Notes under the pieces: generated by a model
What the model was told of the DNA's origin: nothing
The model's input: only the letters and a program-made list of their open reading frames with translations
Databases searched by the model: none
Program-made: the position numbers and the translations under genes
Origin: Flavobacteriales bacterium
Lineage (GTDB): Bacteria > Bacteroidota > Bacteroidia > Flavobacteriales_F > PHOS-HE28
DNA length: 64,000 nt
Assembly: GCA_016788635.1 (NCBI GenBank)
Contig: JAEUSU010000019.1
Coordinates: 1-64,000 of the forward strand
Reading direction: 5' to 3'
Shown: positions 11,601-21,700 of the stretch, one piece after another
How positions within the stretch are numbered: position 1 is the first letter of the stretch
Layout of the letters: each line of letters opens with the position of its first letter

Positions 11601-12013
11601 GCAGCCTTGCCGAAGCGCTGATCACCGAAGGCCGGAACGATGAGGCACGGAACATCCTCGATCTATCGCTGGAGAAAATGCCGGAGCGCAACGTGCCCTA
11701 CGATCGCATCCTGCTGCCCACGGTGGAAGCCTACTACGCGATCGGAGATACGGCCAAGGCGGACGCACTGAACGAACGGATCTTCGAGATCATGGAGGAG
11801 AACCTCACCTGGCTGCTGAGCTTGGAGGACCGCTTCGTGAAACCGCTGGAACAGGAAATGGCGATCACACACGCCGTGATGGGCCGCCTGGAGTCTATTG
11901 CCAGTCCGGAACTGAAGGCCCGCCTTGCAGATCGCATGGGTGCAATGAACGCGGTGATCGAAGAACGGGAACAAGGCACGGGACGCAAGCGCACCACGCG
12001 GATGCGCTTCTGA
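8672..12013 (+). CDS. DUF2723 (TMEM260-like) multipass membrane protein, putative protein O-mannosyltransferase
   Basis: 1113 aa. The N-terminal third is highly hydrophobic and carries the family signature WDCGEFIATAYKLEVGHPPG near residues 30-50; the acidic residues there are the likely catalytic site of a GT-C fold. Another membrane block spans about 530-700, and a soluble C-terminal half follows, with a TPR-like end. Bacteroidota DUF2723 proteins are homologous to human TMEM260, an O-mannosyltransferase acting on extracellular domains, so a role in glycosylating exported proteins is plausible but unproven. TATTTTCG at 8597-8604 is a possible -7 box. The NodB gene follows after 8 bases, suggesting an operon for a glycan or glycoprotein step. 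Confidence 0.85.
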   Translation: MEFKKLNIITGWLVFLVAAYTYIATIEPTSSFWDCGEFIATAYKLEVGHPPGAPLFMILARVASAFVGPENVPVAINTLSALASAFTILFLFWSITHMAYKLATRDGNALTMGGMIAVLGSGVVGALAYTWSDSFWFSAVEGEVYALSSFFTAIVFWAILKWESEADQAHSTRWLILIAYLMGLSIGVHLLNLLCIPAIAFVYYFKRYDVTLRGIITTFIVSAVILGAIQAVIIPGLVRTAGWFELLFVNDMGMPFNTGNLVYALLLIGGIIWGLMWTQRNQKVLWNTVILGVSVILVGYSTYAMIVIRSTANPPIDENNPENVFNLLSYLNREQYGDRPLLMGQFWESPYGDERKDGTPVHTATYLVEKDGRPVKKFYDRWSAAHFIEENPGHEVTHAYIVTDPRKGTEVVYDPDFTMLFPRMYSNQQSHTSAYKDWSDFKGTPMRTTDREGKPTIIWKPTMVENMRFFFRYQMDWMYWRYFMWNFAGRQNDIQGHGNIMEGNWLSGVKALDAERLGNQDQLPSSLKRNKAMNKLFLLPLILGLIGMLYQLFRHLRDWSVVMLLFFFTGVAIVIYLNQTPYQPRERDYAYVGSFYAFAIWIGLGVFALYDAARTLTTRELGITAGAAFGLGLLRLVLDGEDGHGVSYAILYVGAVGVGSVALFMMLAKVLRNDGALATLATLVGLGVPAIMVAEGWDDHDRSNRTPARDLAADYLESCAPNAILFTNGDNDTFPLWYAQEVEGIRTDVRVVNLSLLNTDWYIDQMRRKAYDSEPVPFGMAPEKYRQGTRDVVAIIPQGREGYKDLKEMMAFVENDRNMQVLFQRGVKDAWFPTDKFSLAVDSATVFGNGTLSAKDTNWVSAVNWQIKRQVLLKNHLMVMDLLANNKWERPIYFAVTTGPDSYINLQDYFQLEGLTYRLVPVYSPNRNPNLNGRVATDVMYRNVMEKFRWGNMETEGDIYLDENILRMTTNLRLQMSSLAEALITEGRNDEARNILDLSLEKMPERNVPYDRILLPTVEAYYAIGDTAKADALNERIFEIMEENLTWLLSLEDRFVKPLEQEMAITHAVMGRLESIASPELKARLADRMGAMNAVIEEREQGTGRKRTTRMRF

Positions 12014-12021
12014 GCAAGGCC

Positions 12022-12639
12022 ATGTACCTCAAGCGGATCCCCGAACTGGTCAAGCCCCTGTTCGGTGATCTATTGTGGCGCGTGCCGACCACATTGCGCG
12101 TGGCGTACCTGACCTTCGATGATGGGCCAACGCCCAACGTAACGGCCTGGGTCCTTGACACTTTGAAGACGTACAACGCCAAGGCCACGTTCTTTTGCGT
12201 AGGGCGGCACGCCGCTTCGGAGGCCGCGCTGATGGAGCGCATACGTGCCGAAGGTCATGCGCTTGGCAACCACACATGGGAGCACCTGGATGGTTGGCGA
12301 ACCCCTACCCTCCCATACCTCAGGAGCGTACTAAGGACGCAGCCCTGCACGGGAAGTGATCTGTTCAGACCGCCCTATGGCCACCTGTCGCGTGAGCAGG
12401 CCACTGCATTGCGCACCCGCTTCAAAGTGGTGATGTGGGACATCCTGAGCGCGGATTTCGATACGACCCTGAACGCCGAACAATGCGAGCGGAACGTGAT
12501 GACGCGTTTGCGCCCAGGTTCCATCATTGTGTTCCACGACAGCTTGAAAGCATGGCCTCGATTGCAAGGCGCATTGCCCCGTGTGCTTGAGCAGGCCACC
12601 GAAGCCGGTTACCGGTTCGAAGCGCTGCCTTCTGCTTGA
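12022..12639 (+). CDS. Polysaccharide deacetylase (NodB domain)
   Basis: 205 aa, a single NodB homology domain (carbohydrate esterase 4) without an obvious signal peptide. All five motifs are visible: TFDDGP (31-36, with D33 as base and D34 as metal ligand), NHTWEHL (83-89, H84 and H88 as metal ligands), RPPYGHL (116-122), WDILSADFD (139-147) and IIVFHD (169-173, His as acid). The enzyme would remove N- or O-acetyl groups from a glycan. It is 8 bases downstream of the DUF2723 gene and convergent with the OmpA-family gene (4 bases between the ends). The substrate cannot be named; peptidoglycan or an undecaprenyl-linked sugar are the usual options. Confidence 0.92.
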   Translation: MYLKRIPELVKPLFGDLLWRVPTTLRVAYLTFDDGPTPNVTAWVLDTLKTYNAKATFFCVGRHAASEAALMERIRAEGHALGNHTWEHLDGWRTPTLPYLRSVLRTQPCTGSDLFRPPYGHLSREQATALRTRFKVVMWDILSADFDTTLNAEQCERNVMTRLRPGSIIVFHDSLKAWPRLQGALPRVLEQATEAGYRFEALPSA

Positions 12640-12643
12640 ACGG

Positions 12644-14851
12644 CTACTGAAGGATCGCTGTCACGGTCCACTCGTTCCGGCGGTTCTCGGCATGCTCCTC
12701 CTCGGTGCATGAAACGCCGGCAACACAGTGGTTACGTGGGCGTTCGCTTCCATATCCCTTGGCCGTAAGCCGTTCCTTGGGTACGCCCTTGGCAACAAGA
12801 TGGTCCACGATGGACTGCGCCTGTTTCTGCGTGAGGGAAAGGTTAGCCGAAGCGTCGCCACGGGTATCCGAGTGCACGGCGATCTCCACCTTCAGCGAAG
12901 GATTCACCAACAGGCGTTCAGCGAACGCATCCAGTTCAGTTCGCGCCAAGGGGTCCAGCTTGTTGCCACCCGTGGGCCAGCGCACATACCTGAACCCGAC
13001 CGGCACACCTACTTCCAATGGCTCAAAGCGCAGGTCTCGTACATCGTTAAGATCAATGATACCACGCTTCATACCCACAGTTGACACCGGCACGCTTTGG
13101 CTGAAAAAGCCGGGTTTTTCGATAAGTACTTCGAACTCCTCATTCGTGGCCAGTCGGATATTGAAATCACCGCCCTCTGTGGACATGAACGACTCGGAGA
13201 AAAAGCTGCTCATGTTGACCACGCTCAGCTTCGCACCTGCCAGAAAACCAGGCTTGTCCTTGATGCGTAAAACGCCGCGCAACCAGACACCGGCATCAGG
13301 CACCAGATGGATGTCACGCGACATGATCTGCTGCCGATCAATGTTCTCCGTGCTCAGGTGCTGTTCACCCTCGAAACGCCCCTTCATGCGCGCCACCAGT
13401 TTGTACTCGCTGTTCTTTTGCACTGTGAACGAATACTCTCCACGTTCATCGGTCCGTGTGGCGGCAACAAGGGCCCCGTTCGCATCAAGCAACTGTACCT
13501 CCGCATCCACAACGGGTGTCTCGTACTCGTCATCGATCACCAGGCCCGTGCACAGAAAACGCTGCTCCAAAGGCGCGATCATGTTGAACGCATAGATGTC
13601 ATCATCGCCCATGCCACCAGGACGATTGCTGGTGAAATAGCCCCGTGAACCAGTGGCATCAATGATGAACCCGAAATCATCCTTGGGGCCGTTCACAGGG
13701 GCACCCACGTTGATCACCCCGGAATAAGTTCCTCCCGTGCCAGGAAGTGCGGCGAAGACATCCAAGCCACCCAGACCTGGATGACCATTGCTTGCAAAGA
13801 ACAGTGTACCGTCCGCAGCGATGAAGGGGAATGATTCGTTGAACGGTGTATTGATGGCCGGTCCCAGATTCTCCGGCTCGCTCCACTGACCGCCCTGCTC
13901 GCGGCATACATAGATATCGGTACCGCCATAACCTCCGGGCATGTCGCTCACGAAGAACAACTTTCGCGCATCGGAGGAAAGGGCTGGATGCGCGATGGAG
14001 ACCTCGCTGTTGTTGTACAGGAACTGCTCAAGGTCGCCCCATCCGTCACCTGTACGCCGTGCCTTGTATATGGCCAGGCGCGTAACACCATTACTGCTCT
14101 TGGTCGAGCGGCCTTTGAAATAACTGTTCCGGGTGAACCAAAGGGTATTGCCCGAAACATCGGCAGTGGCTGGACCTTCGTGGAACTTGGAATTCACTTG
14201 TCCTTCCAATGGCGCCACATCGGCGAGGCCACCATCAACAGTGACACGGGCCACGAACAGGTCGAGGAACGGCTGATCGTTCCATGCTGCACGACGCTCC
14301 ACCCCCACAGTGAACTGTCGGGCGGAAGAGAAGACGACACGATCCATTCCGAGCCAGGTCGGGGCCATATCGCATTGCGGCGTGTTAATGGGTAGTGACG
14401 TAACGGTGAACCGCGCCTCATCCTGCTGGAACTTTCGAGCAAATCCGCTGATGTTGCTGCGCTTCGGTCCGCCTTCCGTCCCCAAACTGGCCAAATAGCG
14501 GTCCATCCACTCTTCCGCCTCTTGATACCGACCGTTGCTCTTGAGGGCCTCGGCATACTGGTAGAGGTCGTTCGGTTCACGGTTCATGAATTTCACAACC
14601 GTGGCATACCAACGCTCGGCTTCTGCGGTATCTCCCAAGCGCATGCTGCAATCGGCCAGCCGTTTGGTCACGTGTTCATTCACTGCACCAAGCTCTACTG
14701 CCTTGCGATATTCGGCAGCGGCACGGGCGTAGGCCATCTGCTGGTAATAGCGATCGCCCTCCCGCACGTAAGGATCCGCATTGCCCTGCGCTCGGGCTTC
14801 CATGAACGCCAGACAGAGCAGTAGATGGAACAGCAGCACACGTACGTTCAT
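12644..14851 (-). CDS. OmpA-family protein with TPR and PD40 repeats (PorE-like)
   Basis: 735 aa with a signal peptide (MNVRVLLFHLLLCLAFMEARA). TPR-like helices follow at about 25-120 (GDRYYQQMAYARAAAEYRKA). WD40-like PD40 blades occupy about 170-420 (FFVSDMPGGYGGTDIYVCRE, YFTSNRPGGMGDDDIYAFN), then a carboxypeptidase-regulatory-like beta domain at about 430-600. The C-terminal OmpA domain ends with KVEIAVHSDTRGDASANLSL and QAQSIVDHLVAKGVPKERLT, the peptidoglycan-binding region. The order TPR-PD40-CNA-OmpA is that of PorE, a periplasmic T9SS component that links outer-membrane parts to peptidoglycan. It lies 3 bases after PorP and is the last gene of the leftward block, which supports a T9SS-associated role. 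Confidence 0.88.
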   Translation of the reverse strand: MNVRVLLFHLLLCLAFMEARAQGNADPYVREGDRYYQQMAYARAAAEYRKAVELGAVNEHVTKRLADCSMRLGDTAEAERWYATVVKFMNREPNDLYQYAEALKSNGRYQEAEEWMDRYLASLGTEGGPKRSNISGFARKFQQDEARFTVTSLPINTPQCDMAPTWLGMDRVVFSSARQFTVGVERRAAWNDQPFLDLFVARVTVDGGLADVAPLEGQVNSKFHEGPATADVSGNTLWFTRNSYFKGRSTKSSNGVTRLAIYKARRTGDGWGDLEQFLYNNSEVSIAHPALSSDARKLFFVSDMPGGYGGTDIYVCREQGGQWSEPENLGPAINTPFNESFPFIAADGTLFFASNGHPGLGGLDVFAALPGTGGTYSGVINVGAPVNGPKDDFGFIIDATGSRGYFTSNRPGGMGDDDIYAFNMIAPLEQRFLCTGLVIDDEYETPVVDAEVQLLDANGALVAATRTDERGEYSFTVQKNSEYKLVARMKGRFEGEQHLSTENIDRQQIMSRDIHLVPDAGVWLRGVLRIKDKPGFLAGAKLSVVNMSSFFSESFMSTEGGDFNIRLATNEEFEVLIEKPGFFSQSVPVSTVGMKRGIIDLNDVRDLRFEPLEVGVPVGFRYVRWPTGGNKLDPLARTELDAFAERLLVNPSLKVEIAVHSDTRGDASANLSLTQKQAQSIVDHLVAKGVPKERLTAKGYGSERPRNHCVAGVSCTEEEHAENRRNEWTVTAILQ

Positions 14852-14854
14852 GGC

Positions 14855-15784
14855 TCAGAAATAACGTGGTGTCACCGTCCGGCCCTTGATGAAGCGCAGG
14901 TCGTAGTTGATCATGATCTCGTGGGTACCCGCATTGTAGGCCCCCAACTTGGTGGTGGTGAGGTCGAACGCGTAGCCCACGCGGAACTGGTCGTTCACTT
15001 GGTACTGGCCAAGCACACCTACGGCGTTACCCACGCGGTACAGCATGCCGAACCAGATCTTGTCGCGCAGCAGGAAATTGGCCGTGAGGTCCATCGACAT
15101 CGGTGAACCTTCCACAACGCGGAGCATGAACGACGGCTTGAACTTCAAGCCCTGCGACACATCGAACACATAACCACCGATCAGGAAGTAATGGCGGGCC
15201 TCGGAAACGGTGACCACTCCTTGGGAACCGCTCTCTTCAATCGTGTTCTCAAGGAGTTTGGGCACGCTGAGCCCGAGGTAATACCGCTGGGCATGCCAGA
15301 ACAGACCGAAGCCGAAGTTGGGCAGCGCTTTCCCCTTGATGTTCACGTTGGCAGCGTCCGGGTCCACGGTGGCCAGGCCCGCAAGGTCGGCCTGAAAGAG
15401 ATTCACTCCTCCCTTGAGGCCGAACGCCAGCTTGGCATCACCTCCCGTGCGAATGCGATAGGCGTAGTCGCCATAAATGGAGGTCTGGCGTGTCGGCCCC
15501 ACCTTGTCGTTGATCAGGCTTAGACCAAGACCCATATTGGCGGCCCGAAGAGGGCTATGGGCGAGCAATGTTTGTGTGCTGGGCGCGCCATCAAGCCCCA
15601 CCCATTGGTGCCGGCTCAGCGCCATAACGGTGAACACATCGGCACTTCCGGCATAACCCGGATTGAATGCCAGCGTGTTGAACATGTATTGCGAGTACAG
15701 GGGGTCCTGCTGTGCCACGACCGGTGATGCACACGCCATGCACAGCACGATCAACCAGTTACCGGATATGCGTAGGGTGCTCAT
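14855..15784 (-). CDS. PorP/SprF family T9SS outer-membrane protein (copy 1)
   Basis: 309 aa with a signal peptide ending VVAQQ. The family opening is QDPLYSQYMFNTLAFNPGYA, followed by RHQWVGLDGAPSTQTLLAHS and GLSLINDKVGPTRQTSIYGD, then a beta-barrel pattern up to AGTHEIMINYDLRF. PorP/SprF proteins are outer-membrane barrels needed for export or attachment of type B CTD cargo. Its ATG overlaps the stop of the upstream 2926-aa cargo gene by 4 bases (ATGA, 15781-15784), so it is translationally coupled to that cargo and is probably its partner. The OmpA/PD40 gene follows after 3 bases. Confidence 0.93.
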   Translation of the reverse strand: MSTLRISGNWLIVLCMACASPVVAQQDPLYSQYMFNTLAFNPGYAGSADVFTVMALSRHQWVGLDGAPSTQTLLAHSPLRAANMGLGLSLINDKVGPTRQTSIYGDYAYRIRTGGDAKLAFGLKGGVNLFQADLAGLATVDPDAANVNIKGKALPNFGFGLFWHAQRYYLGLSVPKLLENTIEESGSQGVVTVSEARHYFLIGGYVFDVSQGLKFKPSFMLRVVEGSPMSMDLTANFLLRDKIWFGMLYRVGNAVGVLGQYQVNDQFRVGYAFDLTTTKLGAYNAGTHEIMINYDLRFIKGRTVTPRYF

Positions 15785-18700
15785 CGGTTCAGGTAGATAT
15801 AGCCGGTAAGCGCCTCCTTGCCATTACCCAGGTCAAGCACATAGTAGTACGTGCCGGCCGGTGCATTCCCCGCAGGGACCGCCTTCGGCGATGTGCCGTC
15901 CCATACGGTGTTCACATTGTCGTATCCATTGGCTTCGTAGACCGTGCCGCCCCAGCGGTTGAAGACCACGATGCTATTGCCCGGGAAGCCTTCGATCCCC
16001 GGGATGAGGAGCCGCTCATTCACTCCATCACCGTTCGGTGAGAAGGACTGCGGAACGAACACATCATCATTGAATGTGCATGGGCTTGTTCCGTTGATAA
16101 TGCTGGTACCGCAAGCATAACCATCGGAGAGACCGACGTCGAAGGGCTGCGAGGTGGGTATCGGATCACTGATGAACGTGTATGGTTCGCCGGGCACGAT
16201 GGTACCCGGGACACCGGAGACCACATACGTAGCCGTATCACCTTCACTTATACTGAAGGAGATCACGTAGGTCCGGTCACGTTCGATACAGGTGAGCAAA
16301 AGGTCCACGACACGCGGCGTTGTCAACACGAGCACCTTCACCAATGCCGTTGCACTGCCACAACCGGCCACCGTTACCGTGTACCGGTAGAGATACTCCC
16401 CAGGTACCAGCAACGTGGTGTTCACCGTGCCGTTGTCCAGCGCACCCGAACCGCTCAGGTCCTGCCATGTTCCACCGGACTGGGGTGTACCGTTCAATCC
16501 ATTGAAGAGCTCGAGCGAAGTGACCGTGTCGCATGCCTGGATCTCCCCGTTCAGGCCCGCGTTGGCCGGTTGAGCCAGGGATATTGCAAGCACCGCAGTG
16601 GCGTTCGGACAGGCCGCATTGCCCAGCACGGTGTAGGTGTAGTTGCCCGGATCATCAACCGCCGGATCGAAGGTATTGCCATGCGGCAGTCCATCTGGTC
16701 CGTTCCAAGTGCCGCCCGGCTGTGGCGAACCAGTAAGCTGCCCGAAGAGCGGTACTGGCGCCGATGTAATACATACCGGAAATGCACCACCAATACCGGC
16801 ATCTGGGTATTCACTAATGGTTACGACCACCGTGGCGCTCAACGAACCACAACCGGGGTCAGTGACCGTGTAGGTATAACCGGCAACGGTGCCCGCGGAC
16901 AGCAACGTGGCATTCAGCACACCACCTGGTAACAAGGCGCCAGTGCCCAATTGATCCACCCACGTGCCCCCTGTTGTCGGAGATCCGGCAAGTGCTTCGA
17001 ACAAGGAATAATCCGTGATCGAGCCGCATACCGTAACACTACTATCACCACCTGCGCTGATCCCATTTCCAACGATCACGGTGACCACGCTGCTCTGCTC
17101 TGCGCACGGTCCATTGGCCGCAATGGTATAGCGGAAGGGCCAAGTGCCGGTACCTGCCAAGGCCGGATCGAACGTACTGCCAGACAAAGCACCAGACCCA
17201 TTGACATCGGTCCAGACACCTCCGGCCTGCGGGGCGCCGCCCAGCTGAGAGAACAGATCGAATGCAGCCTGCGTTACGCATGCTTGTACCGTGGCATCCT
17301 GTCCTGCGTTCCCAGCGGTTATCAGCACAACAGTGAGCTCGGCAAAGGCCGCTTGGCACGGTGCAGCACCGCTGACCGTGTAGCGGTACACACCGGAGAG
17401 ATCGCTCGCCGGATCGAAGAACTGGCCGTGTGATGTTCCACCGCCGGTAACGAAGGTCCACGAACCACCGGGTTGTGGATTGCAAGCCAGCGCAGAGAAC
17501 ATGTTCACCGGCGACTGGCTGGAGCAGATGGTGAGCGTATTGTCGCAACCAGCGTTCGGAGCTTGAGGCTCGGTCACGTTCACGAAGGCATCATCATTGG
17601 GGCAGGGCAACTGGCCGGTAACGCGGTACCTGTAAATGCCCGGGCTGTGAATGGCAGGGTTGTAGATGTTGGTATGGGGCACGTTGCCACCGGTCACATA
17701 CACCCACGTTCCACCCGGCTGCGCGCTGGCACCGAGCAGGAGGAACATGTCAACTGGGCCATCGGTGGAACAGAGGTTCAGGTTCGCATCAGCACCGGCA
17801 TTCGCCGCAGGCACCACTTGAACGTTCACCACAGCGGTATCTGCGGGGCAGGAGCCCACGCCCGGCACCACGTAACGATAGGCTCCCGGTGCATTGGTGG
17901 CAGGAAGGAAGGTGCCGGAATGAGGGGTAAGTGAAGGTGTGAGCCAGAAGCCACCTCCATCGGGGCCGCAGCCAAGGCCAGTAGCCAATGCGATGGGCGG
18001 AGACGTAGAACAAACGTTCAACGAACCATCGCAACCCGCGTACGGACCATCGAGCACCGTTACCGTAACTCGACCGGTATCGGGTTCGCATTGTGATGAA
18101 GCGCTCAGCACATAATCAAAATGCCAGGTGGAGCCTGGAGCTATTCCGACCGTATTGAAAACAGCACCGATCAGCCCACCACTATTGTTCACATCAACCC
18201 AGGCTCCTCCGGCCTGAGGAGACCCGGTCAGGGATGCAAAGAGATCCACCAACTGGCCCTGACATGCATCGAGCACCACATCATCACCTGCATTAAGAGC
18301 CGGGGAGAGGTTCACTGTTACGAAGGATGAACCACCTGGACAGGGGGCCGAACCAACAACACTATAAGTGAACGTGTAACTACCGGGAGGAACGCCAGTA
18401 GCATCCCAAATACCATCTGAAAGCACACCCTGGCCCGAGTTGTTCGTCCAGACACCACCCAACGAGGGGCTTCCGCCAAGGCCGGGAAACAGGGATATGG
18501 CCTGATCATCAATGCAAGCGGCAATAGCTCCGTTCGTTCCGGCTGAGGTTGCAAGAACAAGCGTGATCGATACCTGCGCTGTGGCATTTCCGCATGGAGG
18601 TGCGCCAGCCACCGTGTAAATGAAGGTGCCGGAACCCTCGGTAGCAGGGTCATAATTCGGACCATGAGGATCTCCGTTCAAGGTCCAAACCCCTCCGGCA

Positions 18701-21700
18701 TCCGGGTTGCCACCCAGCAGGGTGATCAGCTCCACCACCCCTTGCGAGGAACAGATCTGCACAGCAGTGCTGGTGCCTGCCTTCGGTGCTTGGTTCTGCA
18801 CCACGGTAACGGTGGCCGAATCACTTACGCAAGGCGCAATACCCGTCACGCGGTAGCGATAGACACCGGGTTGGGAAACGCCCGGCGTGTACTGGCCAGA
18901 TACCGTGTTGCCCCCTGGTCCTGTCCATGTGCCACCGTTCTGCGGGGTTCCACCCAAATAAGCGGATAGCTGGAAAGGCGGTTGGTCCGAACAGATCAAC
19001 GCAGTGCCGTTCGTGCCAGCGTTGGTCGCAGTGTTCTGGATCACCGTCACGCGTGCGGTATCAGCAGTGCAAGGAGACAGCCCTGCCACTACATAGGCAT
19101 ACACACCTGGCTGATCCTGACCGGGCAGGTAAACACCAGAGTGGAGCGTAAGCGTAGGATTCAGCCAAAACCCGTTGGACTGAGGCGTGCCACCCAATTG
19201 GCTGAACAGCACCACCGGCAAGGCATTACTGCAGACCGTGAGCAAACCATTGAATCCTGCTGAAGGGCTAGCATTGATGACCACATCGACCAACGCTTCA
19301 TCGGCCACACATGGGGCCAGGCCGGGAACGGAGTAGATGTAAATATCGGTCTGGTCGACCGAAGGAAGGATGGTCCCCGAATGGATGGCATTATCCGACT
19401 GTCTGCGCCATGTGCCACCGGGCTGCGCGTTCGGTCCCAAAAGGGGGAACAGGTTCACCGCACCGCCGGTATTGCACAGGGTGATATTCGCATCGTTGCC
19501 TGCATTGGGGGCAGGGTTCACCGTAACGGTCAACGTTGAGGAGACCGCTGGACAAGCGCCCACCCCTTGGACCGTATAGCGATAGGTACCCGGAGCGGTG
19601 ACGCCTGGTGTAAAAATGCCGTTCATCACGGTGGTCGCAGGTAGCGGGCCCACCCACGCTCCGTTCAATGCTGGGCTGCAACCCAACTGATCCACCATAG
19701 CGAACGGTGCCGCAGTGGAACAACGCACAATGGCATTGCTGCAACCGGCATTGGCTTGCGTGGTAACGCTCACCACCACACTACTGGTAGCCGTGCCGCA
19801 CGAGTTGGTCACCGTGTAGATGTAGGTGCCAGCGGTACTGATGCCCGGCTGGAACAAGCCACTGAACACGGCTGTGGAGGGCAAAGGCCCTGTCCAGATA
19901 CCCGAGGGATCGGGCGTGCCACCAAGCGCGCTCAACAAGTTCACGGTGGGGCCACCACTGCACAGGCTCAATGGACCCGGTGTTCCGGCATTCGGCGATG
20001 GATCAACGAATACGATCACGGACGATGTATCGTTCACGCACGGTGCCGTGCCCTGCACTACATAGAAGTACTCACCCGGCTGGCTCGTGCCAGGAGAGAA
20101 GGTACCCGTGCTGGCACCGCCTGGGCCGGTCCATGTGCCACCGGTCTGTGGCGAACAGCCCAAGGCATTCACCAGCAGGAATGGCAAGGCCCCGGTGCAT
20201 GTGGTCACGCTGGAATTACAACCGGCATTGGCGGCAGGTACTACAGTGATGGTCAGGGTCGAGATCTTATCGTTGCATGGCGGTTGACCCGTAACACGGT
20301 ATTCGTAGATCCCCTGCACATCAAGACCAGGAACGAACGTGGCCGAGTGGTTCTGCCCGCCCAGGCTCCACGTGCCTCCCGGGTCCGGGTTGCCACCAAG
20401 CAAGGCGGTCATGTTGAACGGCTGTCCATTGGAGCAGACCACTGTGGAGGCCGATTGCCCTGCATTGGGTTCGGGCACCTCGGTGACGGTCACGAACGAA
20501 TTCACCGAGGTACATGGCGGAGCCCCGTTCACCACGTAATAGAAAGACCCCGAGTTATCCAAGTTGGGATCGTAGGTTCCGGAGTAAGGCGGCCCGGAGG
20601 GGCTGTTCCGGCGCCACTGGCCACCAAGGGTGGGCGAGCCTCCAAGGAATTGGAATAACGGGAACGAAGGACTGTTGCTGCAAGTGACCGCACTTCCATT
20701 GGTGCCAGCGTTCGGAGCTTGCTGCACGTTAACGGTGACCTGGGCCGAATCCGAATCACAACCAACAATGCCGATCAAGCGATAACGGAAAACATAGCTA
20801 CCAGGAACGACCAAGGATGCGTTGAAGAACTGACCTGAAAGTGCACCGGTCGCGCTCAGGTCGATCCACTGGCCTCCCTGTTGCGGTGTTCCACCCAGAC
20901 CATTGAACAGGTTGACCTGCGAATTGCTGCCACAAACAGGCAGGGTTCCATTGCTACCTGCATCCAATAGTGGCACAATGGTGACCCGAACAGAGGCCTG
21001 ATCAGCGCCACACTGGCCAATGCCGGGCACAGTGTAAGTGAAATCATAGTTACCCGGGGGAAGTCCGAGCGGACTGAACATGTTGCCGCTGAGTTGCCCG
21101 GTGAGGTCATCATCATTCCAGGTCCCGGTCAGGTCCGGGTTATCTGTCAGACCCGTGAAAAGGTCCAGCGAGGAGGTACCTTGACAGACGGTGATCGTGC
21201 TTCCAGTTCCTGCATTGGGCGCTTGGTTCACCGTGGCCGTTACAGTAGCTGTGGCATTGGAACAAGGCGCAGTACCGGTCACGGTGTAGATGTATGCTCC
21301 GGGAGTTGAGGTTCCTGGAATGAACACCCCCGAACTGGGGCCTGATGGCCCGGTCCATACCCCACCACCATTGGGAGAACCACCCAACTGGCTGAAGAGG
21401 TCGACAGGACCGTCGGTGGAGCATCGCTGAAAGGACGAACTCGTACCGGCTACAGGTTGAATGTTCACACTTACAGTTACCACTGCGCTGGCAGCTAGAC
21501 ATGGGGTAACACCGGGTACCGTGTAGGTATAACCGCCGGGTATCGAAAGACCCGGAGTAAAGGTGCCCGAGTGTGAGGTCCCGTTGGGACGGGTCCAGCT
21601 GCCACCTTGGTCAGGTGTGCCGCCCAGCAGACCGAAGAGTTGGAACGGGGAATCACTGCTGCATACTAACAGCGATGCGTTCTGTCCGGCCTGCGGAGCC

